In this document: in pieces, positions 29,124-38,148 of the stretch
Numbering within the stretch: position 1 is the stretch's first letter
How the letters are laid out: each line of letters starts with the position of its first letter
Source of the DNA: CAVSRC01 sp963798195
GTDB lineage: Bacteria > Pseudomonadota > Alphaproteobacteria > Rhizobiales > Kaistiaceae
Length of the DNA stretch: 64,000 nucleotides
NCBI GenBank assembly: GCA_963798195.1
Contig: CAWCSF010000006.1
Location: forward strand, 372,001-436,000
Direction: 5' to 3'
The notes under the pieces: model-generated
Seen by the model: the letters and a program-made list of their open reading frames with translations, nothing else
Database searches by the model: none
Told to the model about the DNA's origin: nothing
Translations under genes and position numbers: made by a program

Positions 29124-30176
29124 ATGACTGAGTTCACTCCCCGCGTCTTTTCGGGCGTCCAGCCGACCGGGAACCTGCATCTCGGCAACTATCTCGGCGC
29201 CATCAAGAATTTCGTCGACCTCCAGCGCAACTACGATTGCGTCTATTGCGTCGTCGACCTGCACGCGATCACGGTTCCGATGAACGTCTGGGGCGGCCCG
29301 AAGGAGCTGGCCGCCGCCACGCGCCAGGTCACCGCCGCCTTCATCGCCGCCGGCATCGATCCGAAGAAGCACATCGTCTTCAACCAGAGCCAGGTCTCGG
29401 CCCATGCCGAACTCGCCTGGATCTTCAACTGCGTCGCGCGCCTCGGCTGGCTGAACCGCATGACCCAGTTCAAGGAGAAGGCGGGCAAGGACCGCGAGAA
29501 CGCCTCCATCGGCCTGTACGATTATCCCGTGCTGATGGCGGCCGACATTCTCGCCTACCGCGCCACGCACGTTCCGGTCGGCGACGACCAGAAGCAGCAT
29601 CTCGAACTGGCCCGCGACATCGCCATCAAGTTCAACAACGATTTCGCCGAATCGATTGCCGAACATGGCTTTGGCGACGCGTTCTTCCCGGTCACCGAGC
29701 CGGTGATCACCGGCCCGGCGACGCGCGTCATGTCGCTCCGCGACGGCACCAAGAAGATGTCGAAGTCGGACCCGTCCGACTATTCGCGCATCAACCTCAC
29801 CGACGATGCCGACGCCATCGCCCAGAAGGTGCGCAAGGCGAAGACCGACCCCGCGCCGCTGCCCTCCGAGCCGGACGGGCTGAAGGGCCGCGCCGAGGCC
29901 GACAACCTCGTCGGCATCTACGCAGCGCTTGCCGGCATCCCGCGCGAGGCGGTGCTCCGCGAATATGGCGGCGCGCAGTTCTCCGCCTTCAAGCCGGCGC
30001 TCGCCGAACTGGCCGTCGAGAAGCTGGCGCCGATCGCCGATGAGATGCGCCGGCTGCTGGCCGATCCCGGTTCGATCGACGCCATCCTCGCCGAGGGCGC
30101 CGAGCGCGCCCGCGCCATCGCCGAGCCGGTGATGAAGGGCGTCCGCGAGATCATCGGCTTTGTCGGCAAGCCGTAG
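29124..30176 (+). CDS. trpS: Tryptophanyl-tRNA synthetase
   Basis: A 350-residue class I synthetase that charges tRNA-Trp. The HIGH-equivalent motif is GNLHLGN near residue 16 in SGVQPTGNLHLGNYLGA. The KMSKS loop is present as DGTKKMSKSDPSD near 210. The Trp pocket (YDYPVLMAADILAY; VPVGDDQKQHLELARDIA) is conserved. GAGGGAAG precedes the ATG. It follows murJ by 66 bases in the usual order. Confidence 0.97.
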   Translation: MTEFTPRVFSGVQPTGNLHLGNYLGAIKNFVDLQRNYDCVYCVVDLHAITVPMNVWGGPKELAAATRQVTAAFIAAGIDPKKHIVFNQSQVSAHAELAWIFNCVARLGWLNRMTQFKEKAGKDRENASIGLYDYPVLMAADILAYRATHVPVGDDQKQHLELARDIAIKFNNDFAESIAEHGFGDAFFPVTEPVITGPATRVMSLRDGTKKMSKSDPSDYSRINLTDDADAIAQKVRKAKTDPAPLPSEPDGLKGRAEADNLVGIYAALAGIPREAVLREYGGAQFSAFKPALAELAVEKLAPIADEMRRLLADPGSIDAILAEGAERARAIAEPVMKGVREIIGFVGKP

Positions 30177-30230
30177 CGAAGGGCCCGCGCTCATCTTGCC
30201 GCGCACCCGGCCGAATGGCAGCATGACCTC

Positions 30231-30726
30231 ATGGCATTGACCCGAAAAAGTACCGAGGAAGGCCACCGGCGCAAGTTCCTCGTCGTCATCGACGATACGC
30301 CGGAGTGTTCGCGCGCGCTGCTCTATGCCGCGCGCCGGGCCGAGCATTCCGGCGGCGCGCTGGTGCTGCTCTACGTCATCGGCCCGGCCGACTTCCAGCA
30401 TTGGCTGGGCGTCGAGAACATCATGCGGGCCGAGGCCATGGAGACCGGCCGAGACCACGCTCGGCCGCTTCGCCGACATGGCGCGCTCGTTCAGCCAGGT
30501 CGAGCCGCAGCTCGTCATCCGCGAGGGCAACCGCTCGGACGAAATCCTCGGCCTCATCGAGGCGGACGAGGACATCGCCATCCTCGTGCTCGCCGCCAGC
30601 ACCGACAAGGAAGGCCCGGGTCCGCTGGTCACGGCGCTTGCCGGCAAGGCGGCCGCGACCTTCCCGATCCCGATCACCATCGTCCCCGGCCATCTCGACG
30701 ACTCGGCCATCGCCGCCATCGCCTGA
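30231..30726 (+). CDS. Universal stress protein family (+1 shift as written)
   Basis: A UspA-like alpha/beta nucleotide-binding protein. The first strand KFLVVIDDTPECSRALLYAARRAE and the ALVLLYVIGP strand are in the starting frame. After METG the continuation AETTLGRFADMARSFSQVEPQLVIREGNRSDEIL lies in the next frame. One extra base is present near 30446-30448. The restored protein is about 164 residues and ends PIPITIVPGHLDDSAIAAIA. The function is a generic stress role, and ligand binding cannot be judged. A usp gene between trpS and nfu is usual in the order. Confidence 0.8.
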
Positions 30727-30831
30727 GCCGGTGCGGTTTTGCCGCGCCCGCTTGATGTTGGCCGGTGAGGGGCCTAAATCTCCGGCAGTTCGAGACTTTC
30801 CCGGCCACGCCCCCTTGAAAGGCGCCCGCTC

Positions 30832-31389
30832 ATGTTCATCCAGACCGAAGCTACGCCGAATCCGGCGAGCCTGAAGTTCCTGCCCGGCCGCGAGGTCCTC
30901 GGCTCCGGCACCGCCGAATTCCGCAGCGCCGACGAGGCGATCGATTCGCCGCTGGCCGAGCGGCTGTTCGCCCTCCCCAATGTCGGCGGCGTCTTCCTCG
31001 GCGCCGATTTCATCACCGTCACCAAGACCGAAGGCGAATGGCCGCACATCAAGCCGGCGGTCCTCGGCGCCATCATGGAGCACTTCATCTCCGGCATGCC
31101 GGTGATGAACCGCGCCCAGGCGAGTGCCGCGGGCGACGACTTCGACGAGGCCGATGCCGAGACCGTCGCCACGATCAAGGAACTGATCGAGACGCGCGTC
31201 CGGCCCGCGGTCGCGCAGGATGGCGGCGACATCACCTTCCAGGGCTACCGCGACGGCGTCGTCTATCTGAACATGCGCGGCTCCTGCGCCGGCTGCCCGT
31301 CGTCGACCGCCACGCTCAAGCACGGCATCCAGAACCTGCTCCGCCACTTCGTCCCCGAAGTGCGCGAGATCGAGCAGGTCGAGGCCTGA
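30832..31389 (+). CDS. NifU-like Fe-S cluster scaffold/carrier
   Basis: A 185-residue protein with an N-terminal Nfu domain (MFIQTEATPNPASLKFLPGR) and a C-terminal NifU domain (ELIETRVRPAVAQDGGDITF). The cluster-binding CxxC is in MRGSCAGCPSS near residue 150. It carries or transfers [4Fe-4S] clusters to target enzymes. The downstream radical-SAM enzyme MiaB is a plausible client. The length is normal, and the ATG at 30832 is typical of the family. Confidence 0.93.
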   Translation: MFIQTEATPNPASLKFLPGREVLGSGTAEFRSADEAIDSPLAERLFALPNVGGVFLGADFITVTKTEGEWPHIKPAVLGAIMEHFISGMPVMNRAQASAAGDDFDEADAETVATIKELIETRVRPAVAQDGGDITFQGYRDGVVYLNMRGSCAGCPSSTATLKHGIQNLLRHFVPEVREIEQVEA

Positions 31390-31443
31390 GCCTCGGACCC
31401 CGCGTCCCTCGACTTGGCGCATGTGCCGGGCTAATCCCGCCGC

Positions 31444-32112
31444 ATGCGCCTGCTTGCCATCGACACCGCGCTGGAAGCCTGCTCCGTCGGCATCGTCGCC
31501 GGTGACGCCGCGCTGTACCGCAGCGAGGTGCTCGGCCGCGGCCATGCCGAGCGGCTGATGGGCATGATCGAGGCGGCGATGGCGGAAGCCGGCCTCGCCT
31601 TTGCCGATCTCGACCGCATCGCCGTCACCGTCGGCCCGGGCTCGTTCACCGGCCTTCGCGTCGGCATCGCCGCCGCCCGCGGCCTGGCGCTGGTCACCGG
31701 CTGCGAAGACGTCGGCATCGGCACGCTCGCCGTCCATGCCGAGGAAGCCCGCCACGAACTGGGGCCGACGCCGATCCTCGCCGTGCTCGCCGCCGGCCGC
31801 GGCGAGATCTACGCCCAGGGCTTCGCCGAGGATGGCGCCGAAGAAGGCCCCGCCGAGATCGGCCCGCCGGAGAAATTCGCGCTGCGCCTCGGCGCCAACA
31901 CCATGCTCGCCGGGTCGGGCGCCGATGCGCTCGCCGCCGTCATCGGCGACGAGGCGGTCGCCCGCACCGTGCATCGCCGCTCCGCGCCCGATATCGCCGC
32001 GCTCTGCCGGCTCGCTCTCGCCGCGCCGCGGCCGACCGAAGCGCCGCGTCCGCTTTACGTGCGCGCGCCCGACGCCAAGCCGCAGGCGGCGGCCCGGATC
32101 GCCCGCCGATGA
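31444..32112 (+). CDS. tsaB: tRNA threonylcarbamoyladenosine biosynthesis protein TsaB
   Basis: A 222-residue ASKHA-fold protein that pairs with TsaD and TsaE to make t6A37 on ANN-decoding tRNAs. The N-terminus LLAIDTALEACSVGI and the segment RIAVTVGPGSFTGLRVGIAAARGLA are diagnostic. Its stop overlaps the start of rimI by four bases (ATGA at 32109-32112), the usual coupling in this phylum. Confidence 0.94.
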   Translation: MRLLAIDTALEACSVGIVAGDAALYRSEVLGRGHAERLMGMIEAAMAEAGLAFADLDRIAVTVGPGSFTGLRVGIAAARGLALVTGCEDVGIGTLAVHAEEARHELGPTPILAVLAAGRGEIYAQGFAEDGAEEGPAEIGPPEKFALRLGANTMLAGSGADALAAVIGDEAVARTVHRRSAPDIAALCRLALAAPRPTEAPRPLYVRAPDAKPQAAARIARR

Positions 32113-32597
32113 TGCGCTGGCCGTGGACGATCCGCGCCCACGTCGCCGAGATCGGCCGCGACGAGGCCGACGCGCTGGCCGAGATTCACGCCGCCGCCTT
32201 CTCGCGCACGTGGAGCGCGGAGGAGTTTGCCGCGCTGCTCGCCGATCGCGGTGTCTTCGCGCTGGGTGTGCGCCGGTCGTCCCTGATGGGCGGCAGGCGC
32301 CTTGCCGGTTTCGTGCTGGTGCGCATGGCCGCCGACGAGGCCGAGATCCTCACCATCGGCGTGCATCCGCGCGACCGGCGGCGCGGCTACGGCCGCATGC
32401 TGATGGACGAGGCGCTGCGCCGGCTCTACCGCGCCGGCATCGTCTCCTGCTTCCTCGAGGTCGACCGCGACAACGCCGCCGCCGTCTCGCTCTATCGCAA
32501 GCTGGGCTACGTGGTCGCCGGCGAGCGAAAGAACTACTATGGCTCCGGCTCGCCCGGGGCCGGCACCGCGCTTGTCATGCGGGTGCAACTTCGCTAA
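32109..32597 (+). CDS. rimI: Ribosomal-protein-alanine N-acetyltransferase (RimI-type)
   Basis: A 162-residue GNAT. The acetyl-CoA loop is VHPRDRRRGYGRMLMDEALRR (Q/RxxGxG/A), followed by FLEVDRDNAAAVSLYRKLGYVVAGERKNYY, the conserved C-terminal motif of RimI. It acetylates the N-terminal alanine of ribosomal protein S18 in enterobacteria; the substrate here is inferred. Translation is coupled to tsaB. Confidence 0.9.
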   Translation: MMRWPWTIRAHVAEIGRDEADALAEIHAAAFSRTWSAEEFAALLADRGVFALGVRRSSLMGGRRLAGFVLVRMAADEAEILTIGVHPRDRRRGYGRMLMDEALRRLYRAGIVSCFLEVDRDNAAAVSLYRKLGYVVAGERKNYYGSGSPGAGTALVMRVQLR

Positions 32598-32628
32598 GCG
32601 CCAAGCATCGCCGCCGTCGGAAGCCGCC

Positions 32629-33066
32629 GTGACCGAAGACACCAGAAGTCTCGAGGAAATCTGCATCGCCAAGGGCCTGCGCATGACCGAGCAGCGTCGG
32701 ATCATCGCCCAGGTGCTGGAGGCCGCGACCGATCATCCCGACGTCGAGGAGCTCTATCGCCGCGCTTCGGCCGTCGATCCCAAGATTTCCATCGCCACCG
32801 TCTATCGCACGGTCAAGCTGTTCGACGATGCCGGCGTCGTCACCCGCCACGATTTCGGCGCCGGCCGCGCCCGCTACGAGACCGTGTCCGAGGAGCATCA
32901 CGATCACCTCATCGATCTGCGCACCGGCAAGGTGATCGAGTTCCGCGACGACGAGATCGAGAAGCTCCAGCAGGCGATTGCCGAGCGGCTCGGCTTCCGC
33001 CTCGTCGATCACCGGCTGGAACTCTACGGCGTGCCGTTCGACGACGGGAAGACCGGCAAGGGGTAG
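32629..33066 (+). CDS. fur: Fur family regulator (rhizobial Fur/Mur type)
   Basis: A 145-residue winged-helix metalloregulator. It starts at a GTG (32629) after CGGAAG. LRMTEQRRIIAQVLE and DHPDVEELYRRASAVDPKISIATVYRTVKLF form the DNA-binding domain. The metal site includes EEHHDHL (residues 88-94) and E/H residues further on. The C-terminal CxxC structural zinc cysteines of enteric Fur are absent. Close relatives in rhizobia respond mainly to manganese (Mur) and repress the sitABCD/mntH-type importer. Which metal is sensed here cannot be told from sequence. Confidence 0.9.
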   Translation: MTEDTRSLEEICIAKGLRMTEQRRIIAQVLEAATDHPDVEELYRRASAVDPKISIATVYRTVKLFDDAGVVTRHDFGAGRARYETVSEEHHDHLIDLRTGKVIEFRDDEIEKLQQAIAERLGFRLVDHRLELYGVPFDDGKTGKG

Positions 33067-33075
33067 GCGACCGCG

Positions 33076-33884
33076 ATGCGTTTCATCTGCCGTCAGTGCG
33101 GCACCGCAATACGCCGACAGCGACATCCCGCCGGAGACCTGCCCGGTCTGCGTGGACGATCGGCAATACGTCCGCTGGGACGGGCAGGACTGGCTGACCC
33201 TCGACGAGCTGCGCAAGACCCACAAGGTGCACGTCGCCGACGAGGCAGGGAACATCACCGGCTTCGGCGTGACGCCGGCCTTCGCCATCGACCAGCGCGC
33301 CATGCTGCTCCAGTCGCCGGCCGGCAACGTGCTGTGGGACTGCGTCAGCCTGATCGACGACGCGGCGATCGCCGAAGTGAAGCAGCGCGGCGGCCTTGCC
33401 GCCATCGCGATCTCGCATCCGCATTTCTATACGTCGATGGTCGAATGGAGCGACGCCTTTGGCGGCGTGCCGATCTATATCCACGAGGATGAGCGGCAGT
33501 GGGTTCAGCGTCCGTCGCCGGCGATCCGCTTCTGGTCGGGCGAGACGCAGGCCGTCAACGCCGAGATGACGCTGGTCCGCTGCGGCGGGCATTTCTCCGG
33601 CGGCCAGGTGCTCCATTGGGGCGCGGCGCTCGGCGGTCGCGGCGCGCTCTTCACCGGCGACATCGTCATGGTGGTGATGGACCGGCGCTACGTCTCGTTC
33701 ATGCGCTCCTTCCCGAACATCGTCCCGCTCAATCGCGCGCGCCGTCGAGCGCATCGCCGCCGCGCTGGCCCCGCTGGAATACGACGCGATTTTCGGCGGC
33801 TGGTGGCGGCGCGTGGTCGAGACGGACGGCAAGGCGGCCGTCGCCCGCTCGGTCGAGCGCTATCTCCAGGCGATTTCCGACTGA
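33076..33884 (+). CDS. MBL-fold metallo-hydrolase with N-terminal zinc ribbon (two +1 shifts as written)
   Basis: Begins MRFICRQCGT, then needs removal of one base near 33104-33106 to continue QYADSDIPPETCPVCVDDRQYVRW. The paired CxxC motifs suggest a rubredoxin-like zinc knuckle. The middle is a beta-lactamase-fold domain with AISHPHFYTSMVEWSDAF, YIHEDERQWV and GGHFSGGQVLHW; TGDIVMV holds the bridging aspartate. A second extra base near 33734 separates NIVPLN from ARAVERIAAALAPLEYDAIFGGWW, which runs to the stop at 33882-33884. The restored length is about 268 residues. The substrate is unknown; homologs are annotated only as hydrolases. Confidence 0.8.
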
Positions 33885-34001
33885 GGACGGTCATCGTCCG
33901 GCCATCCGAAGTGCCTATTCTCAGTCCCGGCAAAACCCGCTAAGGAACGATAACGGCCGGCCCGGCGTTATCGCGCCGCCACCGGCTAACTGTCGGAATT
34001 C

Positions 34002-35448
34002 ATGAAGAGATCGGGAACAGACCTGAAGACCGTCTACGTCAAGACCTACGGTTGCCAGATGAACGTTTACGATTCCGAAAGGATGACGGACGTTTTGGCG
34101 GCCTCGGGTTACGCCCCGGTGGATACGCCGGAAGCGGCCGACCTGATCCTCCTCAACACCTGCCACATCCGCGAGAAGGCGGCCGAGAAGGTCTATTCGG
34201 ACCTCGGCCGCTTCCGCGAACTGAAGGAAGGCGCGCGCGCGCGAGGGCCGCGCGGTGATGGTCGGCGTAGCCGGCTGCGTCGCCCAGGCCGAGGGCAGCG
34301 AGATCGTCGCCCGCGCCCCGGTGGTCGATCTTGTCGTCGGTCCCCAGTCGTATCAGCGCTTGCCCGAGCTCGTCCGCGAAGTCGCCGCCGGCCGCCGTGT
34401 CGTCGAGACCGAGTTCGATGTCGCCGGCAAGTTCGCGTCGCTCGATCGGATTTCGGAAGGCGCCCGTCACCCGGCTCGGCCTTTGGCCTCGCGAAGCGTA
34501 CCGGGTGAGGGGGCATTCGCGCCGGCATCGCCGCGTCAGACGTCCGCCTTCCTCACCGTGCAGGAAGGCTGCGACAAGTTCTGCACGTTCTGCGTCGTGC
34601 CCTATACGCGCGGCGCCGAGGTTTCGCGTCCGGTGGATGCCATCGTCGCGGAAGCCGCGCGGCTTGCCGGTCGCGGCGTGCGCGAACTCACGCTGCTCGG
34701 GCAGAACGTCAATGCCTGGCATGGCGCCGGGCCGGACGGGAGCGACTGGGGCCTTGGCCGGCTGCTTTTCCGTCTCGCCGAAATCCCCGGCATCGACCGG
34801 CTGCGCTACACAACGAGCCATCCGCGCGACATGGCCGACGATCTCATCGCCGCCCATCGCGACCTCGATGCGCTGATGCCCTATCTCCACCTGCCGGTGC
34901 AGTCGGGGTCGGATCGCATGCTCGCCGCGATGAACCGCCGTCACACCGCCGCCGATTACCTTCGCCTCGTCGAACGCATCCGCGCCGCGCGGCCGGATAT
35001 CGCGCTCGCCAGCGACTACATCGTCGGCTTCCCGGGCGAGAGCGATGACGATTTTGCCGATACGCTGCGCATCCTCGACGACGCCGGCCACATCGCCGCC
35101 TTCTCGTTCAAGTACAGTCCGCGTCCCGGTACGCCGGCGGCCGGCGCGGAGGATCAGGTGCCTGAACCGGTGAAGGACGAACGCTTGCAGCGGCTTCAAC
35201 AGCGCATCGCATCGCGCCAGAGCGAATTCCTTGTCTCCCGCGTCGGCGAAGTCGCCGAGGTTCTGTTCGAGCGACCCGGCCGTCATGTCGGCCAGATCGT
35301 CGGCCGCTCGCCGTGGCTCCAGCCGGTGCATGTCGCCGGCGGGCCGGAGCTGATCGGCACCATCGGCCGCGTGCGCCTCGAATCGACGTCGACCAACAGC
35401 CTGTTCGGCACGCTGCTCGGCGCGCAGCAGATGGAGACGGCGTCTTGA
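34002..35448 (+). CDS. miaB: tRNA-2-methylthio-N6-dimethylallyladenosine synthase MiaB (+1 shift as written)
   Basis: A radical-SAM methylthiotransferase that converts i6A37 to ms2i6A37 in tRNA. The N-terminal UPF0004 domain has TYGCQMNVYDSERM and LLNTCHIREKAAEK, with two of three auxiliary-cluster cysteines; the third is in GVAGCVAQAEG. The radical-SAM CxxxCxxC is EGCDKFCTFCVVP. A C-terminal TRAM domain follows. The frame breaks in a GC run at 34231-34243 (ELKEGARA then EGRAVMVGVAG), with one extra base. Between the two domains lies an unusual ~25-residue insert encoded by a palindromic DNA element. Restored length is about 480 residues. Confidence 0.93.
34466..34509 (+). repeat. Palindromic element inserted in frame inside miaB
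   Basis: CACCCGG (34468-34474) pairs with CCGGGTG (34501-34507). Inside the left part, GGCC-TTT-GGCC (34478-34488) forms a second hairpin. The translated stretch HPARPLASRSVPGEG has low-complexity, non-MiaB character. It lies between the methylthiotransferase and radical-SAM domains, where relatives have a short linker. It resembles intergenic palindromes of rhizobia that begin CACCCGGCTCGGCC. Confidence 0.55.
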
Positions 35449-36473
35449 CCGCGCGCCCGACGGTGCCGGCCGTCGCCGTGCCCGCCGATCACGCCCACGT
35501 GGTGGTCTCGTTCGACGACAATCGCCTGATCCCGGAGCTCTTCGGCGAGTTCGACCAGAACCTGGCGTTGATCGAGCAGCGCCTCGGCGTCAGCGCCGTG
35601 GCGCGCGGCAATCAGGTGACGTTGCGCGGCAGCACCGAGGCGCTGACCCGCGCCCGGCTCGCCCTCGACATGATGTATGGACGCCTGCAGGAAGGTCATG
35701 CGCTCAGCCAGGGCGATGTCGATGGCGCCATCCGCATGGCGACCGCTGCCGAGGCGCAGCTCAGCCTGCCGACGCTGGAGCCGAAGGGCCGGCTGACCAT
35801 GGCGCAGATCGCCACGCGCCGCCGCACGGTCATGGCGCGCACGCCGGCGCAGGATGCCTACATCCGCGCGTTCGATCGCGCCGAGCTGACCTTCGGCATC
35901 GGCCCCGCCGGCACCGGCAAGACCTACCTCGCCGTCGCCTACGCCGCCGCCATGCTCGAGCGCGGCGCCGTCGATCGGCTGATCCTGTCGCGCCCGGCAG
36001 TCGAGGCCGGCGAGCGCCTCGGCTTCCTTCCCGGCGACATGCGCGAGAAGGTCGATCCGTATCTCCGCCCGCTCTACGACGCGCTCTACGACATGATGCC
36101 GTTCGACAAGGTCGAGCGTGGCTTCCAGGCCGGCACCATCGAGGTCGCGCCGCTCGCCTTCATGCGCGGCCGCACGCTCGCCAATGCCGTCGTCATCCTG
36201 GACGAGGCGCAGAACACCACTTCCATGCAGATGAAGATGTTTCTCACCCGCCTCGGCGAGAACTCGCGCATGGTGGTCACCGGCGATCCCAGCCAGATCG
36301 ACCTGCCCAGGGGCCAGGTCTCCGGTCTGGTCGAAGCGGTCGAACTGCTCAAGGGCGTTGCCGGCACGGCGCAGGTGCGCTTCACCTCGGCCGATGTCGT
36401 GCGCCATCCGCTGGTCGCCCGCATCGTCGAGGCCTACGACAACGCCGAGCGCCCGCCGGCCGCGGGGATCTAG
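35445..36473 (+). CDS. phoH: PhoH family ATPase
   Basis: A 342-residue P-loop ATPase. An N-terminal RNA-binding-like domain (LIEQRLGVSAVARGNQVTLRG) precedes Walker A GIGPAGTGKTYLAVAYA near residue 165 and Walker B VVILDEAQNTT near 250. RPAVEAGERLGFLPGDMREKVDPYLRPLYDAL is the family signature. It is linked to RNA metabolism through its neighbour YbeY. I place the start at TTG 35445, which overlaps the miaB stop (TTGA). No in-frame ATG or GTG would give a better N-terminus. Confidence 0.92.
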   Translation: MTARPTVPAVAVPADHAHVVVSFDDNRLIPELFGEFDQNLALIEQRLGVSAVARGNQVTLRGSTEALTRARLALDMMYGRLQEGHALSQGDVDGAIRMATAAEAQLSLPTLEPKGRLTMAQIATRRRTVMARTPAQDAYIRAFDRAELTFGIGPAGTGKTYLAVAYAAAMLERGAVDRLILSRPAVEAGERLGFLPGDMREKVDPYLRPLYDALYDMMPFDKVERGFQAGTIEVAPLAFMRGRTLANAVVILDEAQNTTSMQMKMFLTRLGENSRMVVTGDPSQIDLPRGQVSGLVEAVELLKGVAGTAQVRFTSADVVRHPLVARIVEAYDNAERPPAAGI

Positions 36474-36475
36474 TC

Positions 36476-36979
36476 CTGCCGGACCCTGCCGACACTTCGC
36501 CCATCGTTGCCGATATCCTGGTCGAGGCCGGCGACTGGCCGGATGAGCCGGAACTCCACGGCCTGGTCGACCGCGCGCTGGCCGCCTGTGTCGCCGCCGG
36601 CCTGCCGGTGCTCGCCGAAGACCCGGAGGTCTCGCTGGTCTTCACCGACGACGCCCATGTCCGCGTGCTTAACAGCCAGTATCGCGGCAAGGACGCTCCG
36701 ACCAACGTATTGTCATTTCCCGCAGCGCCGGTGATTCCCGGCCGATTTGGGCCTCCTTTGGGCGATATCGTGCTCGCCGCCGAGACCGTCGCGCGGGAGG
36801 CAGACGAGGGGGGCTTGACGATCGTCGACCACCTTACCCATCTGATTATTCATGGTTTTTTGCATCTTCTCGGGCATGACCACGAGAATGACGACGAGGC
36901 AATTGTGATGGAGCGGCTTGAAACCGCTATACTGGAGCGGCTTGGCATCGCCGACCCCTATGCCGGGTCGGAGGGATGA
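36476..36979 (+). CDS. ybeY: Endoribonuclease YbeY
   Basis: A zinc endoribonuclease for 16S rRNA maturation and ribosome quality control. The metal motif is HLIIHGFLHLLGHDH near residues 120-134, with upstream VLNSQYRGKDAPTNVLSFP. The coding frame, judged by ADILVEAGDWPDEPELHGLVDRAL, is open from just after the phoH stop. It has no ATG, GTG or TTG before a GTG at 36608, which would delete the N-terminal third. I list it from CTG 36476 (167 residues, normal length). The true start codon may be CTG or may be hidden by a sequence error. Its stop overlaps the next start (ATGA). Confidence 0.88.
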   Translation: MPDPADTSPIVADILVEAGDWPDEPELHGLVDRALAACVAAGLPVLAEDPEVSLVFTDDAHVRVLNSQYRGKDAPTNVLSFPAAPVIPGRFGPPLGDIVLAAETVAREADEGGLTIVDHLTHLIIHGFLHLLGHDHENDDEAIVMERLETAILERLGIADPYAGSEG

Positions 36980-38049
36980 GTGCGACGGCCAGACTTCGCG
37001 ATATGAACGAGACCCCGAAACAGACAGAGAGCAGTCCGCAGGACGCCGCCGGGCAGGAATCCGACCCCGGCGACAGTACGCGCTCGCATGAAAACTGGTT
37101 CGACCGGCTGCGCTCCATCGTCGGCCTGAAGGGCGCCGGCACGCTGCGACAGGATCTCGCCGCCGCGCTCGCCGCGCCCGACGATGCCGCCGGCGGTTTC
37201 ACGCCGGAAGAGCGGGCGATGCTCGCCAACATCCTTCGGCTGCGCGACGTCCGCGTCGACGACGTCATGGTGCCGCGCGCCGACATCGAGGCCGTCGATA
37301 TCGACGTCAGCCTCGGCGATCTTCTGGCGAGCTTCCTCAAGTCCGGCCACTCGCGCATGCCCGTTTTCCGCGAGACCCTCGACGATCCTGTCGGCCTCGT
37401 TCACATCAAGGACCTGATGACCCACGTGGTCGATATCTCGGCGCTGCCGGGGGTCAACGGCGATGGCACGGCCCACCCCGGCAACATTGATCTTGGCCGC
37501 ATCGATCTGTCGAAGTCGCTGGCGAGCGCCAACCTCGTCCGCAACATCCTTTTCGTGCCGCCGTCGATGCCGATCGCCACGCTCCTCGCCAACATGCAGG
37601 CGACCCACATGCAGATGGCGCTGGTCATCGACGAGTATGGCGGCACCGATGGCCTCATCTCGCTCGAGGATGCGCTGGAGATGGTCGTCGGCGACATCGA
37701 GGACGAGCACGACAACGACGAAGGTCCCATGATCGTCCCCGACAAGGACGGCACCTTCCTCGCCGATGCCCGCGCCGATCTCGAAGAGGTCGCCTCGGTG
37801 ATCGGGACCGATTTTGCCGCCGGCGAGCACGGCGAGGACGTCGACACGATCGGCGGGCTGGTGTTCGCGCTCGTCGGCCGCATTCCCGTGCGCGGCGAGC
37901 TTGTGCCGGTGCCCGGCGGCTACGAGTTCGAAATCCTCGATGCCGATCCGCGCCGCATCAAGCGGCTGCGCATCACGCCGCGTCCGGTCGCCGGGCAGCG
38001 CAACGAGCGCCGCCGCCAGCGTCCGCCGCCGGAAGCCGGCGCCGCCTGA
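36976..38049 (+). CDS. corC: HlyC/CorC-type CBS-domain protein
   Basis: 357 residues lacking the membrane DUF21 domain. A low-complexity N-terminus is followed by tandem CBS domains (LRDVRVDDVMVPRADIEAVD; FVPPSMPIATLLANMQATHMQMALVIDEYGGTDGLISLEDALEMVVGDIEDEHD) and the C-terminal CorC/HlyC domain (DTIGGLVFALVGRIPVRGE). Homologs are called TlyC or CorC and are linked to magnesium/cobalt efflux. It lies in the conserved phoH-ybeY-corC-lnt cluster and its start overlaps the ybeY stop by four bases. Confidence 0.92.
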   Translation: MSATARLRDMNETPKQTESSPQDAAGQESDPGDSTRSHENWFDRLRSIVGLKGAGTLRQDLAAALAAPDDAAGGFTPEERAMLANILRLRDVRVDDVMVPRADIEAVDIDVSLGDLLASFLKSGHSRMPVFRETLDDPVGLVHIKDLMTHVVDISALPGVNGDGTAHPGNIDLGRIDLSKSLASANLVRNILFVPPSMPIATLLANMQATHMQMALVIDEYGGTDGLISLEDALEMVVGDIEDEHDNDEGPMIVPDKDGTFLADARADLEEVASVIGTDFAAGEHGEDVDTIGGLVFALVGRIPVRGELVPVPGGYEFEILDADPRRIKRLRITPRPVAGQRNERRRQRPPPEAGAA

Positions 38050-38148
38050 CAGCCATTCTGCCGCGCCCGCCGGAACGCCTTGACCGCGACCGGCTGCGCC
38101 CCGACCCTCGTCGCCTGATTCGGGCGGCGTCGTGCGGAGCGTGAACGG

